A stretch of DNA of 64,000 bases from Brenneria bubanii (GTDB taxonomy: Bacteria; Pseudomonadota; Gammaproteobacteria; Enterobacterales; Enterobacteriaceae), in assembly GCF_022378355.1 (NCBI RefSeq), contig NZ_JAKMAJ010000001.1, positions 1 to 64,000 on the forward strand, read 5' to 3'. Position numbers and translations under genes: made by a program. The first letter of the stretch is position 1. Each line of letters opens with the position of its first letter. The notes beneath the pieces were generated by a model. That model was not told the origin of the DNA and ran no database searches. It worked only from the letters and a program-made list of their open reading frames with translations. Shown here piece after piece: positions 29,570-38,618 of this stretch.

Positions 29570-29707
29570 CGATACATTCTTTCGTTTACATTTTATTGAC
29601 GTTGCTCGTCGGTATAAATTCGTAGCCCATTACAATCTGATATGCATCATACTGAATCCAGAGTTCAATCTCTTGATGTCGTGCAATAAATGAAGAGGAA
29701 AATCACA

Positions 29708-30766
29708 ATGCAAAATATACGGGGCTTCGCCGCGCTTGATGCTACCGGTCCGTTAGTGCCACACCAGTTTGTTCGCCGCGATCCGCGCGAAGATGATGTG
29801 GTGATCGATATTATTTATTGCGGCGTGTGCCATTCCGATCTCCACATGGTGCGTAACGAATGGAAAAAAACCAGGTATCCGCTGGTTCCCGGTCATGAAA
29901 TCGTCGGTAAAGTCGTCAATGTGGGCAAATCCGTCACGCGGTTTAAACAAGGCGACTGGGTCGGCGTGGGCTGTATGGTGGACTCCTGTCAACATTGCGA
30001 CGCCTGCGCTGAGGGGCTGGAACAGTATTGTGATGAAGGGCCGACCATGACCTACGGCGCCCGCGATCGCCATGACGGACAACCCACCTTCGGCGGCTAC
30101 TCCGAGCGTATTATCGTTTCCGACAAATTCGTGCTTGGCCTGTCCGAGAAGCTGGATATGAAGTCCGCCGCGCCTTTGCTGTGCGCCGGCATCACCACTT
30201 ATTCGCCGCTGCGGCACTGGAACGTCGGCCCGGGCGATAAGGTCGCGGTGGTTGGCCTGGGCGGACTGGGGCATATGGCGCTGAAGTTCGCCAAAGCCCT
30301 GGGCGCTGAAGTTACGCTGTTCACCCGATCGAAAGGCAAAGAGCAGGAGGCCCGTCGTTTGGGCGCGGACAACGTGATAATCTCTTCTAACGACGCGCAG
30401 ATGAAGGCGGCGGCGAACCATTTCGATATCATCCTTGATACCGTACCCATGCAACACGACCTCAATCCCTATCTGTCGACGCTGGCCCGTGACGGCACCC
30501 TGATTCTGGTCGGACTGATCGAGCCGATCGAACCGACCATACACAGCGGCGCATTGGTCAGAAGCCGTAAGACCGTCGCCGGATCGCTGATCGGCGGTAT
30601 CAAAGAGACGCAGGAAATGCTCGACTTCTGCGCCGAACACGGCATTACCTGTGACGTTGAAATGATTACCATGCAGAATATCAATACCGCCTACCAGCGG
30701 ATGCTGAAAAGCGATGTGCATTATCGCTTTGTCATCGAAATGGCTTCCCTGCAAGAGAGTTTCTAA
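29708..30766 (+). CDS. Zinc-dependent NAD(P)H alcohol dehydrogenase (YahK/AdhC-like)
   Basis: A 352-residue medium-chain dehydrogenase that interconverts alcohols and aldehydes. The catalytic zinc site is in CGVCHSDLHMV and PGHEIVGKV. The structural zinc cysteines are in CQHCDACAEGLEQYC, and the nucleotide-binding motif is VVGLGGLGHMALKFAKALGA. The ATG at 29708 has AGAGGA nine bases upstream and is preferred over an earlier Met at 29690. It lies between the riboswitch and cobD and reads away from the cbi operon. A direct role in cobalamin synthesis is not established for this family. Confidence 0.9.
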   Translation: MQNIRGFAALDATGPLVPHQFVRRDPREDDVVIDIIYCGVCHSDLHMVRNEWKKTRYPLVPGHEIVGKVVNVGKSVTRFKQGDWVGVGCMVDSCQHCDACAEGLEQYCDEGPTMTYGARDRHDGQPTFGGYSERIIVSDKFVLGLSEKLDMKSAAPLLCAGITTYSPLRHWNVGPGDKVAVVGLGGLGHMALKFAKALGAEVTLFTRSKGKEQEARRLGADNVIISSNDAQMKAAANHFDIILDTVPMQHDLNPYLSTLARDGTLILVGLIEPIEPTIHSGALVRSRKTVAGSLIGGIKETQEMLDFCAEHGITCDVEMITMQNINTAYQRMLKSDVHYRFVIEMASLQESF

Positions 30767-30850
30767 CGCGCTGACGGCATCAGAGAACCATTCGCTCGCT
30801 TATGTTACGCTGATGACAAAGATGACTAGATAGCAGCATACGGCAAGAGA

Positions 30851-31924
30851 ATGAGCGAACACGGCGGAAACATACTGGAAATGGCATTGAAGATCGGCGC
30901 GGATGCCAACGACATTACCGACTTCAGCGCCAATATCAATCCACTGGGCATGCCGGATTCGCTGAAAACAGCGATAGTCGATCAGCTGGAACGCGCAGAA
31001 CGCTATCCCGATGTGGAGTACCGCGAACTGCACGGCGCGCTCGCCCGTCTCCACGGCTGTGATAGCGACAATATTATCGCCGGTAACGGCGCTACCGAAT
31101 TAATCTATGCCGTAACGCAGTATCTTCAACCGCGGCGGGCGCTATTGCTGACGCCGGGATTTGCCGAGTACCGCCGCGCGTTGCAGCGGGCCGGCTGCGT
31201 AATTGATGATTACGCCATGACGGAGGCGGATGGTTTTCAGCCCGATGAACGTCTGCTGACCGCGCTCGACACCACGCATTACGACTGCCTGTTTCTCGCC
31301 ACGCCCAATAACCCGACCGGCCTGATGCCCGATCCTCAATTGGTGCTGGCCATCGCCGCGCGTTGCCAACAGCGCCATACCGCACTGATCCTGGATGAAG
31401 CCTTTATCGATTTTCTGCCGGACGCGCCTGGGCTGATTCCACATTTATCTGACTTTTCCAGACTTTATATTCTTCGTTCGTTGACCAAGTTCTTTGCGAT
31501 TCCCGGGCTGCGCCTCGGTTATCTGGTTAGCGGCGATCGGCAGGCCATCAGCGCGATGAAAGGCGCGCGGGAGCCCTGGACCATCAATGCATTCGCCGCG
31601 CTGGCAGGCGAAATCATACTCGACGACCATATCTATATTGATGCGACGCGCCGCTGGCTGGCCGACGCGCAATGCTGGCTTTACCGGCAGCTGGCCGCCA
31701 TGCCCGAACTGCGGGTGTGGCGACCGGCGGCCAACTATATTTTTTTCCACTGTCTGCGTGTGGAACTAGACCTTCAGCAAGCGTTGCTGAAACAACACAT
31801 TCTCATTCGTTCCTGCGCCAACTATCCCGGACTGAGCGCCAATCACTACCGGGTGGCGATTAAAAGCGACGGCGATAATCAGCGGCTTATCGCTGCTTTG
31901 CGCCAGGCGTTCGGCCATGGCTGA
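30851..31924 (+). CDS. cobD: Threonine-phosphate decarboxylase
   Basis: A PLP-dependent fold-type I enzyme of 357 residues that converts L-threonine phosphate to (R)-1-aminopropan-2-ol phosphate, the linker used by CbiB. It begins MSEHGGNILEMALKIG and continues DFSANINPLGMPDSLK, as in Salmonella CobD. LATPNNPTGLMP and the lysine region LRSLTKFFAIPGLRLGYL mark the cofactor site. It overlaps pduX by eight bases. The histidinol-phosphate aminotransferase family is the nearest alternative, but context favours CobD. Confidence 0.95.
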   Translation: MSEHGGNILEMALKIGADANDITDFSANINPLGMPDSLKTAIVDQLERAERYPDVEYRELHGALARLHGCDSDNIIAGNGATELIYAVTQYLQPRRALLLTPGFAEYRRALQRAGCVIDDYAMTEADGFQPDERLLTALDTTHYDCLFLATPNNPTGLMPDPQLVLAIAARCQQRHTALILDEAFIDFLPDAPGLIPHLSDFSRLYILRSLTKFFAIPGLRLGYLVSGDRQAISAMKGAREPWTINAFAALAGEIILDDHIYIDATRRWLADAQCWLYRQLAAMPELRVWRPAANYIFFHCLRVELDLQQALLKQHILIRSCANYPGLSANHYRVAIKSDGDNQRLIAALRQAFGHG

Positions 31925-32777
31925 GGCGCGCTGCCCGGCGTCCTGCGGCGAACTGATTCAGGGCTGGATTCTCGGCGGGGAGAAGCTGATTTCCTGTCCG
32001 GTGGATTGGTTCTGTGAGGTATCGGTTACCGACGGCAAGCCGGGAAAAAATGAACGCCGTCGCATGCGGCAGATACTGGAAAGCGTCGTCGCCCGCTTCG
32101 GCTACCCGGCAGATACGGCCAGCGGGTTACACATCGATGTTCACTCCACCATTCCGCTGGCCAAAGGGATGGCCAGCAGTACCGCCGATATCGCCGCGAC
32201 CGCGCTGGCCACCGCCCGTCATCTCGGCGAAACGCTGGATGAAGCGACGATCGCCGCACTATGCGTGCGGCTGGAACCGACCGACAGCACGCTATTTCGC
32301 CGACTCACGCTGTTTGATCACCAGACGGCCAAAACCGCCATTTCCTGCGACTGGCAGCCGGACATTGATATTTTACTGCTGGAAAGCCCGCAAACCCTGG
32401 ACACCGCCGACTACCACCGCCGCGATCGTCGGCAGGCGCTAACGTTTCATGCCGCGACCCTGGACCGGGCCTGGCAACTGTTCCGCTCGGCAGCGGCGAG
32501 GCAAGATCGGCATCGGTTGGGAGAAGCCTGTACTCTCAGCGCCATCGCCAGTCAGCAAATGCTCATCAAACCGGCCTTTAATGATTTACGCAATGTGGTG
32601 GAAGCCAACGGGCTTTACGGTCTGAATGTGGCGCACAGCGGCAGCGTGGTCGGACTGCTGCTCGACCCTCGTCGTCACGATGTGGAGAAGATTGGCCGAC
32701 AGCTGCATCAGCGCGGCATTACGCGGCATTACCCTAATCAGTATTTGCTGCCGATGATCGCCGGCGGCGTGCGCTGA
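31917..32777 (+). CDS. pduX: L-threonine kinase
   Basis: A GHMP-family kinase of 286 residues that makes L-threonine phosphate for CobD. The N-terminus MAEARCPASCGELIQGWILG is typical of PduX, and the phosphate loop is PLAKGMASSTADIAATAL. In Salmonella pduX sits at the end of the propanediol operon; here it is coupled to cobD with no other pdu genes visible, consistent with a purely biosynthetic role. Confidence 0.94.
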   Translation: MAEARCPASCGELIQGWILGGEKLISCPVDWFCEVSVTDGKPGKNERRRMRQILESVVARFGYPADTASGLHIDVHSTIPLAKGMASSTADIAATALATARHLGETLDEATIAALCVRLEPTDSTLFRRLTLFDHQTAKTAISCDWQPDIDILLLESPQTLDTADYHRRDRRQALTFHAATLDRAWQLFRSAAARQDRHRLGEACTLSAIASQQMLIKPAFNDLRNVVEANGLYGLNVAHSGSVVGLLLDPRRHDVEKIGRQLHQRGITRHYPNQYLLPMIAGGVR

Positions 32778-32949
32778 AAGAAACGCGTCGTCTATCACTC
32801 CGCCGATCGGCGTCGATGACCATAAATACAATGCCGGCGGCGGTAAAACGTCGCGCCAAAAGGCGGCGCAACTTGCCTGTCCGAACAGAGACTCGCCGTA
32901 ACCGATTTACACCAGATGGCGAAATAATAAAAAAACCTGATGGAGAGGT

Positions 32950-32977
32950 AAAAAAACAGGCAGGAAAACCTGCCTGT
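32950..32977 (-). terminator. Rho-independent terminator after the small lipoprotein gene
   Basis: On the minus strand the transcript forms ACAGGCAGG-TTTT-CCTGCCTGT, a perfect nine-base-pair stem with a four-base loop, followed by six or more U residues. It lies 20 bp past the lipoprotein stop. The plus strand has no T-run, so it does not serve pduX. Confidence 0.9.
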
Positions 32978-32997
32978 AGATACTATTTATGCCTGAC

Positions 32998-33156
32998 TTA
33001 ACGAGGGCTCATCTGGCTTTGCGAATCCTGGAATCCATGACCGCCGCCGTGGCCGCCGCCATGACCACCGCCACCGCCGCCTGGAGGCGGAAACAGACAA
33101 CCACTCAACGCCGTGATTAATGTAATCACCCCAATGATTTTAAAAATACGACTCAT
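32998..33156 (-). CDS. Small Gly/His-rich lipoprotein
   Basis: A 52-codon gene supported by a GAGG ribosome binding site five bases before ATG and by its own strong terminator. The product starts with a short basic segment and hydrophobic core and reaches a lipobox, ALSGC, with the lipidated cysteine at position 20. The mature part begins LFPPP, then six glycines and three H-G-G-G-type units (histidines at 32, 36 and 40), and ends in a polar tail QDSQSQMSPR. The spaced histidines suggest metal binding at the envelope. The sequence resembles small enterobacterial glycine-rich lipoproteins of unknown function; I cannot name a family. Confidence 0.75.
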   Translation of the reverse strand: MSRIFKIIGVITLITALSGCLFPPPGGGGGGHGGGHGGGHGFQDSQSQMSPR

Positions 33157-33380
33157 GCTTACCTCAGTGTTGTTCGGATATTACAAGCGAATCATAGAAG
33201 GGCAACAATTAGTAAACAATGCGGAATCATCCTGAAAATATCCTTATAAACACTTGGTTACATTACCCTACTTACTTCTGTATTAATCAAAACAGTCTCT
33301 TGATTTTAGAATGGTTATCAGTAGACGGCGTAAACAAGATGGCCTGCGGGTCCGAATAAAACGACGGCGTTTAAGATCGG

Positions 33381-34217
33381 CTACGGGCGATACAGTTTCA
33401 GACTTTTTACGCGGCTTTCAAATAGCGCCAGCCGCTGCTTAAGTTTATCGCGGTTGCTGCTCGCCACGCAGTGCAACAGAACATTTAGCGCATTGACCAA
33501 TCCGGCCGTGGACTCCAGTACCAGCCCGGTTTTGGTGGTAATCGTGACGATATGCGGCGTATTCATATATTTAGCGATGCCATATTCATCTGTGAAAACG
33601 ACCAGATCGGTCTTTTCCCTGATACATTCATTGGCAAAAGCGATGCCGGCATCCGCATAGGGCGCAATATCGATCAGCAAAACACAGCATTGCTTGTCAT
33701 GGCTATCAATCCATCCGCCCAGTACGCCGCCGTAGATATCAAGAAACTCGACATTGGATCTGACCAGCGACAGTCTGTTGGCGAAATCCTCCGTCAGGCC
33801 GCGGATCGTCTGGAAGCCACAGACGAAAACGTGTTCAGCCTGACTGACGCACCGGACAATATTTTGCCAGTGCTGGCTGCCGATTTGCTCCCAGAACTTA
33901 ACCAGCGCTTCTATCTCATTATTGAGGTGAACGGTCAAATCATCCGTTTGCTGCTCGACACGTTCCAGTATGGTGGTATTGAGTAATGACTTTACCCTCA
34001 CCTCATCACGTAGATCCTCTTTCAATCCCTTCAGACCCTTATAGCCCAGACGACGACAGAAACGGCTGACGGTGTTTGGACTAACGCCGCTTTTTTGCGC
34101 AAGCGTTGCACCATTTTCGAACGCGATATTCTCAAGATTTGCGTTTATGTAGGCCCATAACGTCCTTTCCGCCGGCGTCAGAGCGCCTTCCAGCTTTTCT
34201 AGTCTGGCGTCAAGCAT
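33381..34217 (-). CDS. RpiR-family transcriptional regulator (HTH + SIS)
   Basis: 278 residues. The helix-turn-helix is GVSPNTVSRFCRRLGYKGLK and the SIS domain runs from about residue 115 (EHVFVCGFQTIRGLTEDFAN) to near the end. It is divergent from the second importer operon with 194 bp between starts, and so is the probable regulator of that operon. Apart from the shared fold it is not closely similar to the RpiR protein at 10110-10976, so the two modules are not a simple recent duplication. Confidence 0.9.
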   Translation of the reverse strand: MLDARLEKLEGALTPAERTLWAYINANLENIAFENGATLAQKSGVSPNTVSRFCRRLGYKGLKGLKEDLRDEVRVKSLLNTTILERVEQQTDDLTVHLNNEIEALVKFWEQIGSQHWQNIVRCVSQAEHVFVCGFQTIRGLTEDFANRLSLVRSNVEFLDIYGGVLGGWIDSHDKQCCVLLIDIAPYADAGIAFANECIREKTDLVVFTDEYGIAKYMNTPHIVTITTKTGLVLESTAGLVNALNVLLHCVASSNRDKLKQRLALFESRVKSLKLYRP

Positions 34218-34411
34218 GGTGTTACCTCATTGATAGGAAAAGATATATAAATACCAAATTAAAAAACCGTGACATAAAAATACCCAACGCCGACGACCCA
34301 CGCTGTGATTGGCATATTAATTGCAAAATAACGAATAAAGACATAATTCTGTCAGACAGCCTATCAGTTTAGTTCCCACGGCTAAATAGCAAACCCACCG
34401 GAGAAGAAAAT

Positions 34412-35467
34412 ATGTACATCATTAACAAGCAACGCTGGATGAAGAACATCGTTTTCGGGTTAGTATTATCAATTATATTCAGTAGCTTACCTGTAAAAGC
34501 GGCAGAAGAGTTACGGTTGTATAACTGGGGGGACTACATCAATCCTGAAGTATTGACGCGATTTACTCAGGAAACCGGCATTCATGTGAAACTTGATACC
34601 TATGGCAGTAACGAAGAGATGCTGGCCAAAATACAGGCCGGAGCCAGCGGCTACGACATCGTATTTCCCTCCGTGCATATGCAGGACGCCATGGCATCGC
34701 TGAAACTGTTGGCGCGTACGGAAATTAACCGCTCGCCTGACTTTAAACATATCGCTCCCGAATTTTTACGCGCCAAGAGCGACCCCAGCGGCGAGTATTG
34801 CCTTCCCTATGCCTGGGGCACCGTCGGCATTTTCTATAACAAGAAGAAAGTCGATAAGCCGATTACCTCCTGGAAGGATTTTTTTGCCGAAGCCGAGAAA
34901 GGGAAAAAGGTAATCATGCTCGACGATATGCGGGAGACGCTGGGCGTTGGACTGATCGTTAACCATAAATCCGTCAATACCGCCAGTCCGGACGATCTGA
35001 AGCTGGCGGCAGACTGGTTAACCGCGCGCAAGCCATTAATCTCCGCATTGACCTATGAAAGTATTCCGCTGGTGCAATCCGGCGATGTGGCGGCCGCACA
35101 CTATTTTGTCGGCGCGCTGATGTATGTGTCGCAGGACCCGGAAAACCTGGCGTACGTCATCCCGGATGAGGGCGCAACCCTGTATCAAGAAAATATGTGC
35201 GTATTGGCCAGTGCGCCAAACAAAGAGAATGCGAAAAAATTTATGACGTTCTTTTTAAATCCTGAAATCGCCGCGATGAATACCGCTCAGCAGATGAACG
35301 GAACGCCAAACCGCGATGCCGTGGCGCTGCTACCCGATGCATTGAAAAACAACCCGGCAGCCAATCCGCCGGAGGACGTCCGCAAGAAATTACAGCTATT
35401 CGGCGATCTGGGTAAAGATCTGCGGCTGTATGACAGAACCTGGACCAGGTTCCGCAGCGCGAACTAA
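34412..35467 (+). CDS. Polyamine-type periplasmic binding protein (PotD-like)
   Basis: A 351-residue receptor with a Sec signal peptide (VFGLVLSIIFSSLPVKA, cleavage before AEE) and a mature N-terminus LRLYNWGDYINPEVLTRFTQ, the classic opening of PotD/PotF proteins. PYAWGTVGIFYNKKKV is also typical. GGAGAAGAAAAT precedes the ATG. It begins the second import operon. The ligand is probably a polyamine or cationic amine derivative, but binding residues cannot be assigned safely from sequence. Confidence 0.92.
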   Translation: MYIINKQRWMKNIVFGLVLSIIFSSLPVKAAEELRLYNWGDYINPEVLTRFTQETGIHVKLDTYGSNEEMLAKIQAGASGYDIVFPSVHMQDAMASLKLLARTEINRSPDFKHIAPEFLRAKSDPSGEYCLPYAWGTVGIFYNKKKVDKPITSWKDFFAEAEKGKKVIMLDDMRETLGVGLIVNHKSVNTASPDDLKLAADWLTARKPLISALTYESIPLVQSGDVAAAHYFVGALMYVSQDPENLAYVIPDEGATLYQENMCVLASAPNKENAKKFMTFFLNPEIAAMNTAQQMNGTPNRDAVALLPDALKNNPAANPPEDVRKKLQLFGDLGKDLRLYDRTWTRFRSAN

Positions 35468-35721
35468 GCCTTTCCTCCGTTATCGCGCAACGAATCGGTA
35501 AGACAGGATGCACATAATGAAACCGCATGAGATGACCTCACCGGTTGCTCTCACCGCTAAATTTAACTAAGCCCGGCTCGGGGTTAATACCGCTCGTTCA
35601 AAGATCGCGATAGCCAGGGCCAGCTCGACGAGCGTCATCCCTGCGGGAACCTCGTCGCCGAGTTCCCTTAATATCAGGGCATGCAGGATTAACACCGGGC
35701 AATCTGTATTTGGGATAGACA
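35468..35721 (-). other. 254-bp gap with a possible gene remnant
   Basis: The binding-protein and ATPase genes are separated by an unusually long gap. On the opposite strand, an open frame ending TAG at 35567-35569 reads LRELGDEVPAGMTLVELALA among other residues and extends right toward 35720. It has coding-like composition but no convincing start and no family I recognise. It may be the tail of an older gene displaced when the operon formed, or chance. Confidence 0.3.
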
Positions 35722-36846
35722 ATGAGCCATGACCCCCATTTTCGTACCGTCGTGTCGCTTGAAAAAGCGGTTAAGTATTATCTAACCCCCGAAGGCAGCA
35801 GCGTTAAAGCACTGGACGATCTCTCTTTTTCGGTCAGAGACAATGAGTTCGTTACATTACTGGGACCGTCCGGATGCGGCAAGACCACGCTGCTCAGAAT
35901 TATCAGCGGATTCGAACAGTTGGATGCCGGGGATTTACTGATTTTAGGGAAAAAAATGAATCAGGTTCCGCCGCATTTACGACCGGTGAATACCGTGTTT
36001 CAAAGCTATGCCCTCTTTCCCCATATGAGCGTGGCGGATAATGTCGGTTATGGTCTGGATATTCGCGGCGTACTGCGCCAGGAACGTAACCGCCGCGTGG
36101 CTGAAACGCTGGAAATGGTGGGGATGCTGAATATGGAGAAGCGCCGCCCCGAACAGCTCTCCGGCGGCCAGCAGCAGCGCGTTGCGCTGGCGCGCGCCAT
36201 TATCAATCGTCCGACGCTATTGCTGCTGGACGAACCGCTGTCTGCGCTGGATCGCAACCTGCGTAAAAACATGCAGCTCGAACTGAAACGCCTTCAGACC
36301 GAACTCGGGATCTCGTTTATTTTCGTCACCCACGATCAGGATGAAGCCCTGACCATGTCCGATCGGATCATTGTACTGAACGGCGGGAAGATACAGCAGA
36401 ACGATAAGCCGACGGCGATTTACCATACGCCAACCAACCCTTTTGTCGCCGGTTTCATTGGCGAAGGCAATATGCTTGCCGTAGCGGTCACACAAAAAAC
36501 CGGCGCCGGCACACTGCGGCTGACCAGTGAAGCGGGCGGCGTCTGGCTGGCAGGGAACCCTCAGCCATATCAGGCGGGACAGCGCCTATGGCTGCTATTG
36601 CGGCCTCAGCATTTCCATCTTGTCAGACCGCATGACGACCAGATGCACTATAGCGACGTCCACGGCGTCATCAGTCAGGTGATCTTTATGGGCACCGATA
36701 TTGAGATCGTTGTGCATTCCGATCAGGGGGACGTCATTAAGGCGCTGATTCGTCTGAGCGATTCCGCCCGCCACGATCATCTGACGCCGGGGAATGCCAT
36801 CACGCTGTGGTATGCCGTCACCGCCTGTCATCTGTTGCCGCGCTGA
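35722..36846 (+). CDS. ABC transporter ATP-binding protein, PotA-like
   Basis: 374 residues. Walker A LLGPSGCGKTTLLRIISG, Q-loop TVFQSYALFPHMSV, signature LSGGQQQRVALARAI, Walker B LLLLDEPLSALD, and switch histidine in FVTHDQDEALTMSD. The C-terminal TOBE region is present. It energises the second importer. The permease start lies 8 bp after its stop. Confidence 0.94.
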   Translation: MSHDPHFRTVVSLEKAVKYYLTPEGSSVKALDDLSFSVRDNEFVTLLGPSGCGKTTLLRIISGFEQLDAGDLLILGKKMNQVPPHLRPVNTVFQSYALFPHMSVADNVGYGLDIRGVLRQERNRRVAETLEMVGMLNMEKRRPEQLSGGQQQRVALARAIINRPTLLLLDEPLSALDRNLRKNMQLELKRLQTELGISFIFVTHDQDEALTMSDRIIVLNGGKIQQNDKPTAIYHTPTNPFVAGFIGEGNMLAVAVTQKTGAGTLRLTSEAGGVWLAGNPQPYQAGQRLWLLLRPQHFHLVRPHDDQMHYSDVHGVISQVIFMGTDIEIVVHSDQGDVIKALIRLSDSARHDHLTPGNAITLWYAVTACHLLPR

Positions 36847-36853
36847 GGTTGCC

Positions 36854-37774
36854 ATGTCTGAATGGAAAAAATCGCTTCCGCTGATCGGACTGTTATCGCC
36901 GGTGAGCTTATTGTTGGCAATCTGCCTGTTTATTCCGCTGGCGATCATGGTGGTATTCAGCCTACTCACGCCGGGCATGTATGGCGGCGTGGAGTGGAAC
37001 TACTATGCCGACAACTATGGCCGCATATTGGGCTGGGCGGATGGCACACTGGAAGAGTTTGATATTCTGTATGTGAAAATTATTCTGGATTCATTTCGCA
37101 TAGCCTTGATGAGCGTGGCGATTTCTCTGATCATTTGCTATCCGATCGCATTCTGGGTAAGGAATCAATCACCCAGAATACGCAACTTTTTATTATTCCT
37201 GATCACGCTGCCTTTTTTCGCCAGCCTGATTGTACGCCTCTACGCCTGGGTGTTGATTCTGCGCCCGACCGGATTTCTGAATACCGTTTTACAGACTATG
37301 GGCGTCATCGCCAGGCCGCTGGACCTGATATACACCGAACAGGCGGTATTGATCGGTATGGCGTATATCTATATCCCTTTTATGTTTCTTCCGATCTACG
37401 CCAGCGTCGAGCGGCTCGATCATCATCTGATTGAAGCCTCTTATGATCTGGGCGCCAACCGGGTTAACACCTTCTGCCGGGTGATTTTCCCACTGACGCT
37501 GCCCGGCGTGATTTCCGGCTCCATCATGGTATTTATCCCCAGCCTCGGCAACTTTATCGTGCCTTCGCTGCTGGGGGGCGCCAAGGTAGTGATGATCGGC
37601 AGTTTAATCGAGCAACAGTTTCTCTCCGCCAGAAACTGGCCGTTTGGCGCGGCGCTGGCCATGTTGCTGATGTCGATGGTTTTATTCGCGCTGCTGCTCT
37701 ATCTCTATCTGAGCAGCCGCTATTCCCATGCCGGCACTGGCGCAATATCAGGCAGGAGGAATAATGAAGGGTAA
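36854..37774 (+). CDS. ABC transporter permease, PotB-like
   Basis: A 306-residue inner-membrane permease. The EAA loop is LIEASYDLGANRVNTFCRVI, followed by LTLPGVISGSIMVFIPSLGN, both characteristic of PotB. The ATG at 36854 with GAGG just upstream is preferred to an earlier Met at 36794 inside the ATPase gene. It overlaps the next permease by 11 bases. Confidence 0.93.
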   Translation: MSEWKKSLPLIGLLSPVSLLLAICLFIPLAIMVVFSLLTPGMYGGVEWNYYADNYGRILGWADGTLEEFDILYVKIILDSFRIALMSVAISLIICYPIAFWVRNQSPRIRNFLLFLITLPFFASLIVRLYAWVLILRPTGFLNTVLQTMGVIARPLDLIYTEQAVLIGMAYIYIPFMFLPIYASVERLDHHLIEASYDLGANRVNTFCRVIFPLTLPGVISGSIMVFIPSLGNFIVPSLLGGAKVVMIGSLIEQQFLSARNWPFGAALAMLLMSMVLFALLLYLYLSSRYSHAGTGAISGRRNNEG

Positions 37775-38618
37775 TATTTTTTCCCGGATGACGGCATGGC
37801 TGCTTAATGGCTATGGCATTTTGTTCTTTATTTTTCTTTATCTTCCCATAATCCTGATTGCGATTTACTCCTTTAATGCCAATCCGATCAATATGATGAT
37901 ATGGCAGGAATTCAGTATTGACTGGTATTTATCGCTGTTTGGCATGCGCAATCATCTTGCGGACAACGCGCTGTATATCGACTCCAGCGACCAGGTGCTC
38001 AATGCGTTAAAGAACAGTGTGATCATCGCGTCGATCACTACCGTTATTTCGACGGTAATCGGCACCATGACCGCGCTGGCGTTAATACGCTACCGGTTTT
38101 GTCTGCAAGGGTTCTACCGATTCCTGATGTATATGCCGATGATGATGCCGGATATCATATTAGGTATCGCGTTGTTGATATTTTTCGTCAACGTCGGCAT
38201 TCCGCTGGGAAGAACCTCTATTATTCTCGGTCACTGCACCTTTTTATGCAGCTATGTCTTTCTGATTGTCAGCGCCAGGCTGGCGGGAATGGATACCCGG
38301 CTGGAAGAGGCGTCTTATGATTTGGGCGCGAATCGCTGGGTGACATTCCGGCGCATTACGCTGCCGATGTTATTACCCAGTATTATTGGCGGCGCGCTGC
38401 TGGCATTCATTATTTCCATGGATGACCTGGTCATCACCTATTTTATATCCGGCGTGGATGCCACCACGCTGCCGGTTCAGATATACGGCATGATTAGGCG
38501 CGGAATAAAACCGGAGATCAATGTTATCGCCACGCTATTAATTTTGGTATCGCTGCTGATCGCCGCCGCGGGATTATATCTAAGAAATAGAAATGGAAAT
38601 AAAGAAGGAAAGCTATGA
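37764..38618 (+). CDS. ABC transporter permease, PotC-like
   Basis: A 284-residue permease. The EAA loop is RLEEASYDLGANRWVTFRRI and the segment AFIISMDDLVITYFISG is a PotC hallmark. The ATG at 37764 is preceded by AGGAGGAAT, a strong ribosome binding site that decides the start. Its stop overlaps the following peptidase start as ATGA. Confidence 0.93.
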   Translation: MKGNIFSRMTAWLLNGYGILFFIFLYLPIILIAIYSFNANPINMMIWQEFSIDWYLSLFGMRNHLADNALYIDSSDQVLNALKNSVIIASITTVISTVIGTMTALALIRYRFCLQGFYRFLMYMPMMMPDIILGIALLIFFVNVGIPLGRTSIILGHCTFLCSYVFLIVSARLAGMDTRLEEASYDLGANRWVTFRRITLPMLLPSIIGGALLAFIISMDDLVITYFISGVDATTLPVQIYGMIRRGIKPEINVIATLLILVSLLIAAAGLYLRNRNGNKEGKL

